A DNA stretch of 64,000 bases from JBBRHQ01 sp963725315 (GTDB taxonomy: Bacteria > Actinomycetota > Thermoleophilia > Solirubrobacterales > 70-9): the NCBI GenBank assembly GCA_963725315.1, contig CAVRYA010000004.1, forward strand, positions 554,226-618,225, read 5' to 3'. Positions 15,734 through 25,382 of the stretch are shown here, piece after piece (the first letter of the stretch is position 1; each line of letters starts with the position of its first letter). Made by a program: the position numbers and the translations under genes. The notes under the pieces were generated by a model, which searched no databases, had not been told where the DNA came from, and worked only from the letters and a program-made list of their open reading frames with translations.

Positions 15734-17605
15734 ATGAGCAGACCCCAGGACAATCGCCTCCCCTACATGCCGGGGATCGACGCGTTGCGCGCGATCGCGG
15801 TCCTCGCCGTCTTCCTCTACCACGCCGGGGTCGGCTGGATGCCGGGCGGCTTCCTCGGGGTCGACGTCTTCTTCGTGATCAGCGGCTACCTGATCACCTC
15901 GCTGCTGCTCAGCGAGTTCCGGCGGGCCGGAAAGGTGAGCCTGTGGAGGTTCTGGGTGCGGCGGGCCCGGCGGCTGCTGCCCGCGGTGGGCGTGCTGATC
16001 GCGGTGACCATGTTGGTGGCGGCGATCGTCGTCCCCGAGCAGATGCCGCAACTCCGCGGCGACGCGATCTCCTCGCTCGGCTACTTCGCCAACTGGCACT
16101 TCATCTTCGCCCACCAGTCCTACTTCGAGCAGTTCCAGCGGCCCTCGCTGTTCCGCCACCTCTGGTCGCTCTCCGTCGAGGAGCAGTTCTACCTCTTCTG
16201 GCCGCTCGCCTTCGCCGCCGGGATGTCGCTGTTCGGCCGCCGCAGGCTGCTGGTCGGGGTGCTCGCCGGTGCGCTCGCCTCGGTGGCGCTGGCCTGGATC
16301 CTCTTCCAGCCCGGCACCGAGGTCTCGCGCGTCTACTACGGCACCGACACCCACGCCGTCGGCCTCCTCGCCGGGGTGGCGCTGGCGATGGTCTGGAGCC
16401 CGCTGGGGCTGCGCCGCGGCACGCCGGGGCGCTGGGCAGGCCCGCTGCTCGACGTCGTCGGGGTCGTGGCGATCGCCTTCGTCGTCCTCAGCTTCCTGCG
16501 CGTGCACGACTACGACCTCGCCCTCTACCACGGCGGCTACCTCTGGCTGGCGCTGTTCACGGCCCTGCTGGTGGCCGTCCTCGCCCACCCGGCGGCCCGG
16601 CTCGGCGGCCTGCTGGCCCAGCCGCCTGTGGTCTGGCTCGGCCTGCGCAGCTACAGCTTCTACCTCTGGCACTGGCCGGTGCTCGTCCTCACCCGCCCCG
16701 GGATCGACGTCTCGATGCCCAAGGGGGTGCTGGTGCCGCTGCAGCTCGCCGCGGTGCTCGCCCTCTCGGACCTCTCCTATCGCTTCGTCGAGCGGCCCTT
16801 CGCCAGCGGCGGGCGCCTGCCGAAGCTGCCGCGCGGCTGGGGCAGGCTGACCCGACCGGTGCTCGCAGGCGCCGTGCTGGCGGTGGTCGTGGTGATCGGC
16901 TGGAGCGGGATCGTCTCCACCAACGGCGGTCACCTGGCGCCGGGGGCGGCCGCCGCGTCGACCCGTTCCTCGGCGGTGGTCAAGGTGAGCTACCGGTCGC
17001 AGGCCAAGCCAAAGGGGGCGGGGGAGGCGAAGGGGGCCGGCGCCGCGACAGGGCCCGCGAACGTCACCAGCCTCGAGGGCCGGAGCAGGCCTCCGCGGAT
17101 CATCGCGATCGGCGACTCGGTGATGATCGGCGCCCGCGATCAGCTCGCCGGGCGGCTCGGCTCGCGCTTCTCGATGAACGCCCGCCTGGGCCGGCAGGCG
17201 AAGGACTTCGTCAAGCTCGTCCACAAGCTTCGCGCCCACCACCGCCATCCCGACGCCCTGGTGATCCAGATGGGCAACAACGGCCCCCTCTACTCCGACG
17301 ACATGGCCGCCTTCCACCACTACAGCCGCGATCTCGCCGACCACCTCCTGCTGATCAACGACGAGGCGCCGGTGAGCTGGGAGGGGGAGTCCAACGCCGC
17401 CCTGCTCGAGGCGGCGAAGCAGTGGCCCCGCACGAGTCTGGTCAACTGGCACGCGATCGCCGGGCGCAGCGGCTACACCTGGGACGGCATCCACCTGACC
17501 CCGAAGGGCGCCCGTGCCTACGCCCGCCTGGTCGCCCGCGAGGTGCTGGCGGCCCTCGGCCGCAAGAGGGCGGGCGCCGGCCGGGGGCCACCGCCGGAGA
17601 GCTAG
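15734..17605 (+). CDS. OafA/YrhL-type membrane acyltransferase with SGNH domain
   Basis: A 623-residue enzyme that O-acylates a cell-envelope glycan. Residues about 12-385 form an acyltransferase-3 domain with about ten helices; its opening YMPGIDALRAIAVLAVFLYH contains the catalytic His, followed by GVDVFFVISGYLIT and the RHLWSLSVEEQFYLFWP motif. After a final helix (about 375-395) and an Ala/Lys-rich linker comes an extracytoplasmic SGNH domain: block I IAIGDSVMIGA, block III MGNNGP, and a C-terminal DGIHLTPKG carrying the Asp/His pair. ATG 15734 was chosen; GTG 15653 is in frame but adds non-conserved residues. Stops overlap with the convergent helicase gene. Confidence 0.92.
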   Translation: MSRPQDNRLPYMPGIDALRAIAVLAVFLYHAGVGWMPGGFLGVDVFFVISGYLITSLLLSEFRRAGKVSLWRFWVRRARRLLPAVGVLIAVTMLVAAIVVPEQMPQLRGDAISSLGYFANWHFIFAHQSYFEQFQRPSLFRHLWSLSVEEQFYLFWPLAFAAGMSLFGRRRLLVGVLAGALASVALAWILFQPGTEVSRVYYGTDTHAVGLLAGVALAMVWSPLGLRRGTPGRWAGPLLDVVGVVAIAFVVLSFLRVHDYDLALYHGGYLWLALFTALLVAVLAHPAARLGGLLAQPPVVWLGLRSYSFYLWHWPVLVLTRPGIDVSMPKGVLVPLQLAAVLALSDLSYRFVERPFASGGRLPKLPRGWGRLTRPVLAGAVLAVVVVIGWSGIVSTNGGHLAPGAAAASTRSSAVVKVSYRSQAKPKGAGEAKGAGAATGPANVTSLEGRSRPPRIIAIGDSVMIGARDQLAGRLGSRFSMNARLGRQAKDFVKLVHKLRAHHRHPDALVIQMGNNGPLYSDDMAAFHHYSRDLADHLLLINDEAPVSWEGESNAALLEAAKQWPRTSLVNWHAIAGRSGYTWDGIHLTPKGARAYARLVAREVLAALGRKRAGAGRGPPPES

Positions 17606-19722
17606 GCGGCGAGGCGCTCCCTCAAGCCGGAATGTCGCCGACCGCCATCGTCGCGCTGCACCGCGAGCTCGAGCGCGCTCCGATCGCCGATCAGCACGCA
17701 GGCACTCCGCGCACGCGTAACCGCCGTGTAGAGCAGCGGTCGGGTCAGCATCCGCGAGTGCGAGCGGTGGCAGACGCAGACGACCACCGGCACCTCGCAT
17801 CCCTGTGACTTGTGGACCGAGATCGCGTAGGCGAGGCGCAGCGTCGCGGTCTCCTCGTAGGGGATGACGAGCGAGCCGCCATCGTCGGTCTCGACCACGA
17901 TCGCGCCCTCGTCGGGATCGTCGGAGACGAGGAAGCAGATCGAGCCGTTCATCAGCCCAAGCTCGTGCGAGTTGCGCGTCTGGATCAGCCGGTCGCCGAT
18001 CCGGAAGCGTTCGTTCAGCGCCGCCGCACCGTCCGGGTTCAGCCGCCTTGCCAACCGCTCGTTGAGCGCGTCGATCCCGACCGCCGTGCGGTACATCGGC
18101 GCCAGCACCTGGACCTCGCGGATCGGGTCGAACCCGAGGCCCTCGGCGACCCGCTCGGAGACCACCTCGACCACCGCGTCGAGCGCCCGCTCCGGCGTCG
18201 CCCGCTCGAGGAAGTAGAAGTCGTGCTCCTGCCCGGGCTCGGGCGTTAGCGTCGGCGCCCGACCCTCGTTGATCGCGTGGGCGGCGGTGGTGATCATCGA
18301 GCGCGCCGCCTGGCGGAAGATGTGGCGCAGCCGGGTGACGGGGACGATGCCCGCGGCGATCAGGTCGTCGAAGGGCTTGCCGGCGCCGATCGGGGGGAGC
18401 TGGTCGGCGTCGCCGACGAAGACCACGTGGGTTGATTCGGCCAGGGCCCCGAGCAGCACCTCGGCGAGGCGCAGGTTGAGCATCGAGGACTCGTCGACGA
18501 CCACCAGCTGGACCGGCAGGGGATGGCCCGGCCGGTAGCGCGGCTCGCGCCCGGGCATCCACTCGATCAGCCGGTGGATCGTCATCGCGCTGTGCCCGGT
18601 CGCCTCCTCCAGGCGCCGGGCGGCGCGGCCGGTGGGCGCGCAGAGCGCCACCTCGACCCCGGCCGCCGAGGCCTCGGCGACGATCGCCCGGGTGCAGACG
18701 GTCTTGCCGACCCCCGGGCCGCCGGTGATCACCGAGAGGCGCGAGGCGAAGGCGCCGGCCACCGCCTCCCACTGCTCCGCGGTCAGCCCGTGGAGCGGCT
18801 CGGCCCCGGCCGAGTGCTCGATCACCGTGGCGGCGCCGGCGCGGGCGAGCAGCGTCTCCGCGCAGCGCAGCTCCGAGGCGTGGGTCGGCTCGCGGTAGAC
18901 GCGGCCCTCCTCGAGCAGCAGGCCGGGGGCGGCGGCCAGGACGTCGGGATCGGGGTCGGTCCCGAGCAGCTCCGCGGCGCGGCGGCACAGCTCGGCCGGC
19001 GGCAGGTAGGTGTGGCCCTGGCGCTCGGCCTCGCCGAGTACGTAGGCGGCGGCGGCCTGGGCGCGGCGATCGGACTCGCGCGGCACGTCGGCCGCGAGCG
19101 CGATCGCATCGGCGCGCGCGAAGCCGACCCCGTCCACCTCGGTCAGCGTGTATGGGTCCTCGTGCAGGACCCGCATCGCCTCGGCGCCGAAGCGGGCGTG
19201 GATCGGGGCCGCCAGGTGGGCGAGGCCGTGGGGGGCGAGGCGAACGTGGAGGTCGCGGACGGCGCGACTCGCGTTCCAGGACTCCGCCGCGGCCTCGGCC
19301 TGGCGCTCGCTGACCCCGCTCAGCGCCCGGAAGGTCCCCACGGGGTCGGCGGCGATCGCGTCGAGGACGCTGGCGCCGTAGTCGTCGCGCAGCCGCTCGG
19401 CGCGGGCCGGGCCGATGTGGCGAAGCGAGGTCAGGTAGGCGATCTGGCCCTCGCGGTCGGCGGGATCGATCGGCTTCGCGCCGGAGGCCCTGACCTGGGG
19501 CCCGTAGCGCGAGTGCTCCTGCCACTCGCCGCGCAGCTCGGCCCGCTCGCCTGGCCGCAGGTGGCCGACCGGGCCGATCACCGTGAACTCCTCGCCCTCC
19601 TCGCCGACCACCTCCAGCACGGCGTAGCCGTCCTCGGGGGAGCGGAAGATCTCGTGGCGGACCGCGACGATCCCCTCGAAGGCGCCGGTGCGGAGGGTCG
19701 TCTGAGTCTGCGCCGCGCTCAT
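17602..19722 (-). CDS. recD2: RecD2-like ATP-dependent DNA helicase
   Basis: A 706-residue SF1B 5'-3' DNA helicase of the RecD2 type, found in bacteria without being part of RecBCD. An N-terminal OB-like domain and paired helix-hairpin-helix segments (SLRHIGPARAERLRDDYG, EVDGVGFARADAIAL) precede the motor. Motif I is TGGPGVGKT, Ia CAPTGRAARRLEE, II VVDESSMLN, III GDADQLPPIGAG, the SH3-like insertion about 560-640, and motif V/VI AISVHKSQGCEVPVVV and LLYTAVTRARSACV. The start ATG 19722 gives an N-terminus close to family members. It probably acts in DNA repair and mismatch or interstrand processing. Confidence 0.93.
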   Translation of the reverse strand: MSAAQTQTTLRTGAFEGIVAVRHEIFRSPEDGYAVLEVVGEEGEEFTVIGPVGHLRPGERAELRGEWQEHSRYGPQVRASGAKPIDPADREGQIAYLTSLRHIGPARAERLRDDYGASVLDAIAADPVGTFRALSGVSERQAEAAAESWNASRAVRDLHVRLAPHGLAHLAAPIHARFGAEAMRVLHEDPYTLTEVDGVGFARADAIALAADVPRESDRRAQAAAAYVLGEAERQGHTYLPPAELCRRAAELLGTDPDPDVLAAAPGLLLEEGRVYREPTHASELRCAETLLARAGAATVIEHSAGAEPLHGLTAEQWEAVAGAFASRLSVITGGPGVGKTVCTRAIVAEASAAGVEVALCAPTGRAARRLEEATGHSAMTIHRLIEWMPGREPRYRPGHPLPVQLVVVDESSMLNLRLAEVLLGALAESTHVVFVGDADQLPPIGAGKPFDDLIAAGIVPVTRLRHIFRQAARSMITTAAHAINEGRAPTLTPEPGQEHDFYFLERATPERALDAVVEVVSERVAEGLGFDPIREVQVLAPMYRTAVGIDALNERLARRLNPDGAAALNERFRIGDRLIQTRNSHELGLMNGSICFLVSDDPDEGAIVVETDDGGSLVIPYEETATLRLAYAISVHKSQGCEVPVVVCVCHRSHSRMLTRPLLYTAVTRARSACVLIGDRSALELAVQRDDGGRRHSGLRERLAA

Positions 19723-19788
19723 CCCGACGAGGTTAGGGCTCGCTCCCGTCGACCCCCCGCCGCCTCGCCCGGCCATAGGCTGAGGGCA

Positions 19789-20700
19789 ATGGAACGCCTC
19801 CGTCTCTCCAGCGGATCGCTCGAGGCGACCTTCGTCCCCGAGGCGGGGATGGTCTGCAGCTCGCTGCGCCACCGCGGCGAGGAGCTGCTCGGGCAGCGCG
19901 GCGGCCTCGAGGCCTACGTCGCCGAGCGCTCGACGATGGGGATCCCGCTGCTCCACCCATGGGCCAACCGGCTGGGGCATAGGCGCTTCGCCCTCGCCGG
20001 GGCCGAGGTCGACCTCGACGCTGCCGAGCCGCCCCCGAGCACCGACCCGCAGGGCCTGCCGATCCACGGGCTGCTGGCGGCGGCGAGCGGCTGGGAGGTG
20101 CTCCGCCACACCGACGGCGAGGAGGGCGGGGCGATCGAGGCGGCCTTCGACTTCACCGCGCAGCCGGGGCTGATGGACGCCTTCCCGTTCCCCCACACCC
20201 TGCTGCTCGAGGCGGCCCTCGAGGGATCGACCCTGACCATCGCGGTCACGGTCGCCGCTGCCGGCTTAGGTCCGGTCCCGGTCTCCTTCGGCTTCCATCC
20301 CTACCTGCGCCTCCCCGGGGTCGAGCGGGGCGACTGGCAGCTCGAGGTCCCGGTCGGCGAGCGCCTCCTGCTCGACGGGCGGATGCTCCCGAGCGGCGAG
20401 CGCGAGCCGGTGCGGATCGAGCCGGGGCCGCTCGGCGATCGCACCTTCGACGACGCCTTCGACGCGCCCCCGGCCGGGCGGGCCTTCGCCCTCTCCGGCG
20501 GCGGGCGGCGGATCGAGCTGGCGCTCGGCGCCGGCTATCCCTACTCGCAGGTCTACGCGCCCGCCGACGACGACGTCGTCGCCTTCGAGCCGATGACCGC
20601 GCCGACCAACGCGCTGATCACCGGCGGCGTCGACCTGCCGCTGATCGAGCCGGGGGAGGACTTCGGGGCGGTCTTCTCGATCAGCGTCGTCGACGTCTGA
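19789..20700 (+). CDS. Aldose 1-epimerase family protein
   Basis: A 303-residue beta-sandwich enzyme of the galactose mutarotase-like family, interconverting alpha and beta anomers of sugars. Visible landmarks are HPWANRLGHRRF (substrate-site Asn-Arg), GLPIHGLL with the catalytic-type His, FGFHPYLRLPG with the second His, and the acid in VAFEPMTAPTNAL near the C-terminus. The size fits the family. The ATG at 19789 follows GAGGGC; a frame extending far upstream is only antisense of recD2. The sugar substrate cannot be read from sequence. Confidence 0.92.
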   Translation: MERLRLSSGSLEATFVPEAGMVCSSLRHRGEELLGQRGGLEAYVAERSTMGIPLLHPWANRLGHRRFALAGAEVDLDAAEPPPSTDPQGLPIHGLLAAASGWEVLRHTDGEEGGAIEAAFDFTAQPGLMDAFPFPHTLLLEAALEGSTLTIAVTVAAAGLGPVPVSFGFHPYLRLPGVERGDWQLEVPVGERLLLDGRMLPSGEREPVRIEPGPLGDRTFDDAFDAPPAGRAFALSGGGRRIELALGAGYPYSQVYAPADDDVVAFEPMTAPTNALITGGVDLPLIEPGEDFGAVFSISVVDV

Positions 20701-20715
20701 GCCGGAATCACTTGC

Positions 20716-20730
20716 GGCGGCTTCGCCGCC
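20716..20730. terminator. Short hairpin between convergent genes
   Basis: A 6-bp GC stem (GGCGGC / GCCGCC) with a 3-nt loop lies in the 77-bp gap between convergent stops at 20700 and 20778. It is weaker than the other terminators in this window. Confidence 0.4.
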
Positions 20731-20777
20731 TTACATGCCTCTGCCGGCGTCATGTGAGCCGCGCCGGCCCGTAACAC

Positions 20778-21119
20778 TCACGCCAGGTCCCAGCCGAAGT
20801 AGACCTCGACCCGGCAGATCTTCTCGCCCCGGAAGGTGTGCACCTCCGTGTTTCGGAACCTCTTGCCGTCGGTCTTGCGGCTCTCGTAGGTGACGACCAC
20901 CTCGTCGCCGACCTCGATCAGCCGCACCAGCTCGAAGGAGGAGATCAGCTCCGAGTTCGGCCAGCAGCGCTCGAAGTAGGTGGCCCGGTCGATCCCGGGG
21001 TCGGGAGGGCTGTAGAAGGTGAAGTCCTCGCTGAGGCTCCGCTCGAGGGCGCTCGGGTCGCCGCTCTCATAGGCCTCGAAGCAGCGGCGGACGGTCCTAG
21101 CTCGCTCGCTCTCGCTCAA
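20778..21119 (-). CDS. SnoaL/NTF2-like protein
   Basis: A 113-residue small protein with the NTF2-like cone fold, often a hydrolase, isomerase or simply a ligand-binding unit. It begins LSESERARTVRRCFEAYESGDPSALERSLSED, contains FYSPPDPGIDRATYFERCWP, and ends KICRVEVYFGWDL, all typical of SnoaL-like proteins. TTG at 21119 overlaps the stop of the upstream CMD gene (TTGA), so the two are translationally coupled. The reaction is unknown. Confidence 0.85.
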   Translation of the reverse strand: MSESERARTVRRCFEAYESGDPSALERSLSEDFTFYSPPDPGIDRATYFERCWPNSELISSFELVRLIEVGDEVVVTYESRKTDGKRFRNTEVHTFRGEKICRVEVYFGWDLA

Positions 21120-21697
21120 TCGCCACCCTCCGGGCGCGGCGGGCCGTGCCCCGAGACCACCCGCAGCCCCTCCGCCCCGGCCGGGGGGTCGATCTCCAGC
21201 TCGGTCGTCGCCATCACCCGCGCCACCAGCATGTAGTTGCCGATCACCATCAGCAGCTCGATGATCTCCCGCGGTTCGAGGAAGGCGGAGACGGCGGCGA
21301 AGCTCTGATCGCCGGCGCGGGCGTCGCGGACGACCTCGGTCACGAAGGCGATGATCGCCCGCTCCTCGGCGCTGAAGCAGTCGGCCTCGACCTCGTCGCG
21401 CTCCAGCGCCGCCACCTGCTCGCTGTGGCCGCCGACCGCCTCGAAGATCGGCACGTGCTGGACCCACTCGTACTCGGCGTGCGGGGTGAGCCGGGCCACC
21501 CGGAGGATCGCCAGCTCGCGCAGCACCGGGTCCAGCTCGAGCTGGCCGAGCAGCGCCCCCGCCCAGCGCAGCCAGGGCCGGAAGGCGGTGTCGGCGTGGC
21601 CGAGCATGCGGAAGATGTTCAGCGGCGGCACCGCCTCCAGCGCTTCGCGGGTCTGCTCGGATGCGGCGTCCGGGTCTACGTAGGGCAGGCGGGCGAT
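21116..21697 (-). CDS. Carboxymuconolactone decarboxylase-family (AhpD-like) protein
   Basis: An AhpD-like/CMD alpha-helical protein of about 193 residues. The core contains NIFRMLGHA, RELAILRVARLTPHAEYEWVQHV and ERAIIAFVTEVV; there is no classical CxxC, so thiol peroxidase activity is unlikely. The expected N-terminus IARLPYVDPDAASEQTREAL lies upstream of the first canonical start (GTG 21631). It is preceded within four codons by a stop, leaving ATC at 21697 exactly where ATG is normally found in this family. That makes an AUC start or a G-to-C error likely. It is coupled to the downstream SnoaL-like gene. Confidence 0.82.
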   Translation of the reverse strand: MARLPYVDPDAASEQTREALEAVPPLNIFRMLGHADTAFRPWLRWAGALLGQLELDPVLRELAILRVARLTPHAEYEWVQHVPIFEAVGGHSEQVAALERDEVEADCFSAEERAIIAFVTEVVRDARAGDQSFAAVSAFLEPREIIELLMVIGNYMLVARVMATTELEIDPPAGAEGLRVVSGHGPPRPEGGD

Positions 21698-21774
21698 ACG
21701 GCGAGGTTATCCGGAGACGCGACGAGAGATAGAGTCCGCCGCTGGCGCGACAACGACTGAAGGAAGGGCTGGGA

Positions 21775-23137
21775 ATGAGCGAGACCGACTTCGCCGAGCT
21801 GGGGGCACGGATCAAGGGAAGGGTGACCGTCGCCGGGGATCAGGGCTACGAGGAGGACCGCCTCCCCTGGGCGCTGATCGCCGACCAGCGCCCCGCGGCG
21901 GTGGTCGTTCCCAGCAACGTCGAGGACGTGCAGGCGACCGTCCGCTTCGCCCGCGACGCCGGGCTGCGGGTCGCCGCCCAGGGGACCGGGCACGGCGCCC
22001 CGCCGATCGGCGACCTCTCGGCGGCGATCCTGCTCAGGACCACGGAGATGACCGGGGTCGAGATCGACGAGCAGGCCGGTCGCGCCCGGGTGCTCGGCCG
22101 GCACCCTCTCGCGCGACGTGATGAACGCCGCGGCGGGGTGCGGCAAGGCGGCGCTCTGCGGCTCCTCCCCCGACGTCGGCATGGTCGGCTACACGCTCGG
22201 CGGCGGGATCGGCTGGCTGGGACGAAAGCACGGGATCCAGGCCAACGCGCTGACCGCGGTCGAGCTGGTCACCGCCGACGGCGAGCTGGTCCGCGCCGAC
22301 GGCGAGAACGAGGCCGACCTGTTCTGGGCGCTGCGCGGCGGCGGCGGCAACTTCGGCGTGATCACCGCGATCGAGTTCGACCTGGTGCCGGTCGCCGAGG
22401 CATACGCCGGGATGCTCGCCTGGCCCTGGGAGCGAAGCGAGGAGGTGCTGAAGGCCTGGGCCGAGTGGGCGCCGGGAGCGCCGGATGAGATCACCACCTC
22501 TGCGCGCATCCTCCAGTTCCCGCCGATCCCGGAGATCCCCGACTTCCTGCGCGGGCGCAACCTGGTGATGATCGACGGCGCCCATTGCGGCAATGCCGAG
22601 GACGCCGAGGAGGAGCTGCGGCCGTTCCGCGAGCTCGGCCCCGAGCTCGACATGTGGGGGACGATGCCCACCCCCGGCCTGGTCCAGGTCCACGGCGACC
22701 CCGAGCAGCCCACCCCTGCGGTCAGCGACCACCGCATGCTGCGTGAGCTTCCCCCGGAGGCGGTCGAGGCCTTCGTCGGCGTCTCCGGCCCGGGATCCGG
22801 ATCGCCGCTCCTGTTCACCGAGCTGCGCCAGTTCGGCGGGGCGATCGCGCGCCCTCCGCAGGCCCCGAGCGCGATCGGCGCGCTCTCCGATCCCTTCTGC
22901 ATGTTCGCGCTCGGCCTGGCGATGGACCCCGACGGGGCCAAGGCCGCCTCCGAGCACGCCGCGAAGGTCTGCGAGACGATGGCCCCCTGGGCGGGCGAGC
23001 GGCAGTACTTCAACTTCGCCGAGAGGCCCGGCAGCGGCGCGGACTACTACGAGGCGGACGCCTACGAGCGCCTGCTCGAGGTCCGCTCCAAGGTCGATCC
23101 CGACGGGATGTTCCACGCCAACCACGGGCTCGACTGA
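21775..23137 (+). CDS. FAD-linked oxidase (BBE-like), frameshifted as read
   Basis: A FAD-dependent oxidoreductase of the PCMH/berberine-bridge-like family, about 453 residues when repaired. The FAD domain begins with RPAAVVVPSNVEDVQATVRFARDAGLRVAAQGTGHG. At about 22100 one extra base in CTCGGCCGGCACC shifts the frame; the next expected block (GTLSRDVMNAAAGCGKAAL, then VGYTLGGGIGWLGRKHG) continues in the +1 frame. The C-terminal BBE motif is YYEADAYERLLEVRSKVDPD with a final FHANHGL. The substrate is unknown, typically a sugar or aromatic alcohol. ATG 21775 has GAAGGAAGGG upstream. Confidence 0.87.
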
Positions 23138-23161
23138 GCCGGAGCGGCAGCTCGAGCAGGC

Positions 23162-23561
23162 ATGAGCGCCGACTCGGAGCTCGTCCGCGAGCTGCTCGAA
23201 GGCCCCTATCCCTGCTGCCTGACGACGCTGCGCGAGGAGCGGCGATCCCTACGGCGTCGTCGTCTGGTGCGCTCCCGAGGGGGAGACGGTGACGGTCAAC
23301 GCCGCCGAGGGCCGCTGGCTCGCCAACATCCGCCGCGACCCCAGGGTCTCGCTGGTCGTCGTCGACACCGCCGAGATCCTCCGCCACGTCGGCATCGACG
23401 GCCGGGTGGTCGCGATCGAGCCCGACTCCGACTACGCCCACATCGACTCGCTCTCGCTGATCTACGAGGGGCGCCGCTACGCCTACTCGACCCCCGAGGA
23501 GGAGCCCCGCTTCAAGGTGACGATCGAGCCGCTGCGGACCCGCGCCCTCGATCTCTCCTAG
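23162..23561 (+). CDS. PPOX-class flavin/F420-binding protein, frameshifted as read
   Basis: A protein of about 132 residues with the split-barrel fold of pyridoxamine-phosphate-oxidase-like enzymes; many actinobacterial members use F420. It opens ELVRELLEGPYPCCLTTLRE, then one extra base near 23240 (GAGGAGCGGCGATCC) shifts the frame. The rest continues as GDPYGVVVWCAPEGETVTVN and AAEGRWLANIRRDPRVSLVV, followed by a C-terminal RYAYSTPEEEPRFKVTI. The substrate is unknown. Neighbours are a FAD oxidase and a second PPOX-class gene, suggesting a small redox cluster. Confidence 0.8.
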
Positions 23562-23583
23562 ACCGCTCGGGTAGGGTCGCGAC

Positions 23584-24529
23584 GTGGCGGTCAGCTGGAG
23601 CGACCAGGACGACACGATCCTCGGCGGCGACCTCGCGGTCGCCCTCGCCTACTGCACTCCGGCGGGAGGAGCGGTGGTCGCGACGGTCGCGCCGATCGGG
23701 TTGCGGGACCGCGAGCGCGGCGAGGTCACCTTCACGACCTCGCTCGGGTTGGGTAAGAAGCTGGAGCGGATGCGCGACAACCCCCACGTCTCCCTCGCCT
23801 ACCACGCGCGCGAGCACGGCTTCGCCACCGACCCCCGTTTCGTCCTGGTCCAGGGGACGGCAAGCTTCGACACCTCGCCCGACCAGGCTGTTCTCGACCA
23901 GGTGGTGCGGCCCGCCTCGGTTCGCTTCATGGGCCCGCCGAAGACCGGCTTCTTCTGGGATCGCTACCTGCGCGAGTACTACGCCGACCGCGTCCTGGTC
24001 ACGGTCGCGGTCGAGCGGGTCATCGGCTGGCCCGACCTGCGCTGCGCCGGCGCGGCCCGAGGTCAGCCGGCGCGCCGCTCCCGTCCGCGGCCGCCGGAGC
24101 CGCAGGCGCCACCGAAGAAGGGCACGCGGCCCGAGGGTCGACGTCGGCCGCGCCGCCAAGCGACTGCGCTCGCTGCCCCACGTCCTGCTCGCCTTCCCCG
24201 GCGCGGACGGCTTCCCGCTGGTCTACCCGGTCGAAGTGGTTGAGGCGGGCGAGCGCGGCATCGTCCTGGATGCCGCGGAGGGACTGCTGCCGCCCGGTGG
24301 ACGGCGCGCCGGCCTCCTCGGGCACCGCTTCAACGCCAAGTTGATCGGCATCGAGTCGCGCCAGCACACGGGCTGGCTCGAGGTCGACGGCGAGAGGGCG
24401 ATCTACGCGCCCCACACCGAGGCCGGCTTCCGCGCCCCGGCGAACAAGACCCTGCTGCTGCTCGGCAACGGACTGATGGCCAAGCGGGGCCTGAAGAAGG
24501 CCCGCGCCGCCGGCGCGGCCGGCGCCTGA
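23584..24529 (+). CDS. PPOX-class protein with C-terminal extension, frameshifted as read
   Basis: About 314 residues after repair. The first half is a split-barrel PPOX domain (TILGGDLAVALAYCTPAGGAVV, KKLERMRDNPHVSLAYHARE, FFWDRYLREYYADRVLV). At about 24050-24065 an extra base shifts the frame inside a Pro/Ala/Arg-rich linker. The second half (VDVGRAAKRLRSLPHVLLAF, then LIGIESRQHTGWLEVDG and KTLLLLGNGLMAKRGLKKA) reads on to TGA at 24529 and looks like a second, degenerate split barrel. The GTG start is 23 bases after the previous gene. Cofactor and substrate are unknown. Confidence 0.75.
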
Positions 24530-24538
24530 CCCGGCGGC

Positions 24539-25343
24539 TCAGTCGGCGAACTCGGCCGGCCGCTTCTCCAGAAATGCCGAGACGGCCTCGGGCGGCGCCT
24601 GGCCGTGCAGGGCCATGATCTGCTGGCGGTCCTCGTAGCCGACCGCGGCGGCCTCCGAGGAGATCTCCAGGGCGCTCCACATCCCCCGCTTGGTGAGGCG
24701 GACGCCCCAGGGCGCCCAGGCGGCGATCTGCTCGGCGGCTGCCAGCGAGCGCTCCAGCAGCGCCTCGTCCTCGACGGCGTCGGCGACCAGGCCCATCTCG
24801 CTCGCCTCCTCGGCGCCGAGCTTGCGCCCGGTCAGCATCAGCTCATGGGCGCGCGAGGCCCCGATCAGCCTCGGCAGCAGCCAGCTCACCCCCATGTCGC
24901 AGTTGGAGACGCCGATGTTGATGAAGGCGACCCGGAAGACGGCGCTTCGCGCCGCGTAGCGGATGTCGCTGCCCAGGGTCAGCGCCATCCCGAACCCGGC
25001 CGCCGGCCCGTTGACCGCGGCGATCACCGGCTGCGGGGTCTGGCGCAGCCGCAGGATCAGGCGTCGACATGTGCTCCTGGTTGGCGAAGTGGTCGCGGGC
25101 CTGGTCTGAGCCGTCGTTGCCGGGCGCCTGCCCGTAGCCGCGCAGATCGACCCCTGCGCAGAAGCCGCGCCCCGAGCCGGTGAGGACGATCGCGCGGCAG
25201 GAGCGGTCCGACGCCAGCGCGGTCAGCTCGTCGTGGAGTGCCTGGCAGAGCTCGGCGCTCATCGCGTTGAGCTGCTCGGGCCGGTTCAGGGTCAGCAGGT
25301 GGATCTGCTCTGAGCGGCGCTCGCTCAGCAGGACATCGCTCAC
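24539..25343 (-). CDS. Enoyl-CoA hydratase/isomerase (crotonase) family, frameshifted as read
   Basis: A crotonase-fold acyl-CoA enzyme of about 267 residues. The N-terminal part has NRPEQLNAMSAELCQALHDEL and the oxyanion-hole motif GSGRGFCAGVDLRG. One extra base near 25060 (ATGTCGACGCCTGATC on the coding strand) shifts the frame. The chain continues as LILRLRQTPQPVIAAVNGPA, AGFGMALTLGSDIRYAA and VSWLLPRLIGASRAHELMLTG. The GTG start at 25343 has a strong AGGAGGAAG. It is the last gene of a run starting with an acyl-CoA synthetase at 28327, so it probably acts in fatty or aromatic acyl-CoA breakdown. Confidence 0.88.
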
Positions 25344-25382
25344 TTCTTCCTCCTAGCTATCGGTGCCGGGAGGACATCTTCC

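Noticed and set aside
18523..19788. Upstream extension of the aldose epimerase frame
   Set aside because: It is antisense to recD2 and has no protein family character; the ATG at 19789 fits the family.
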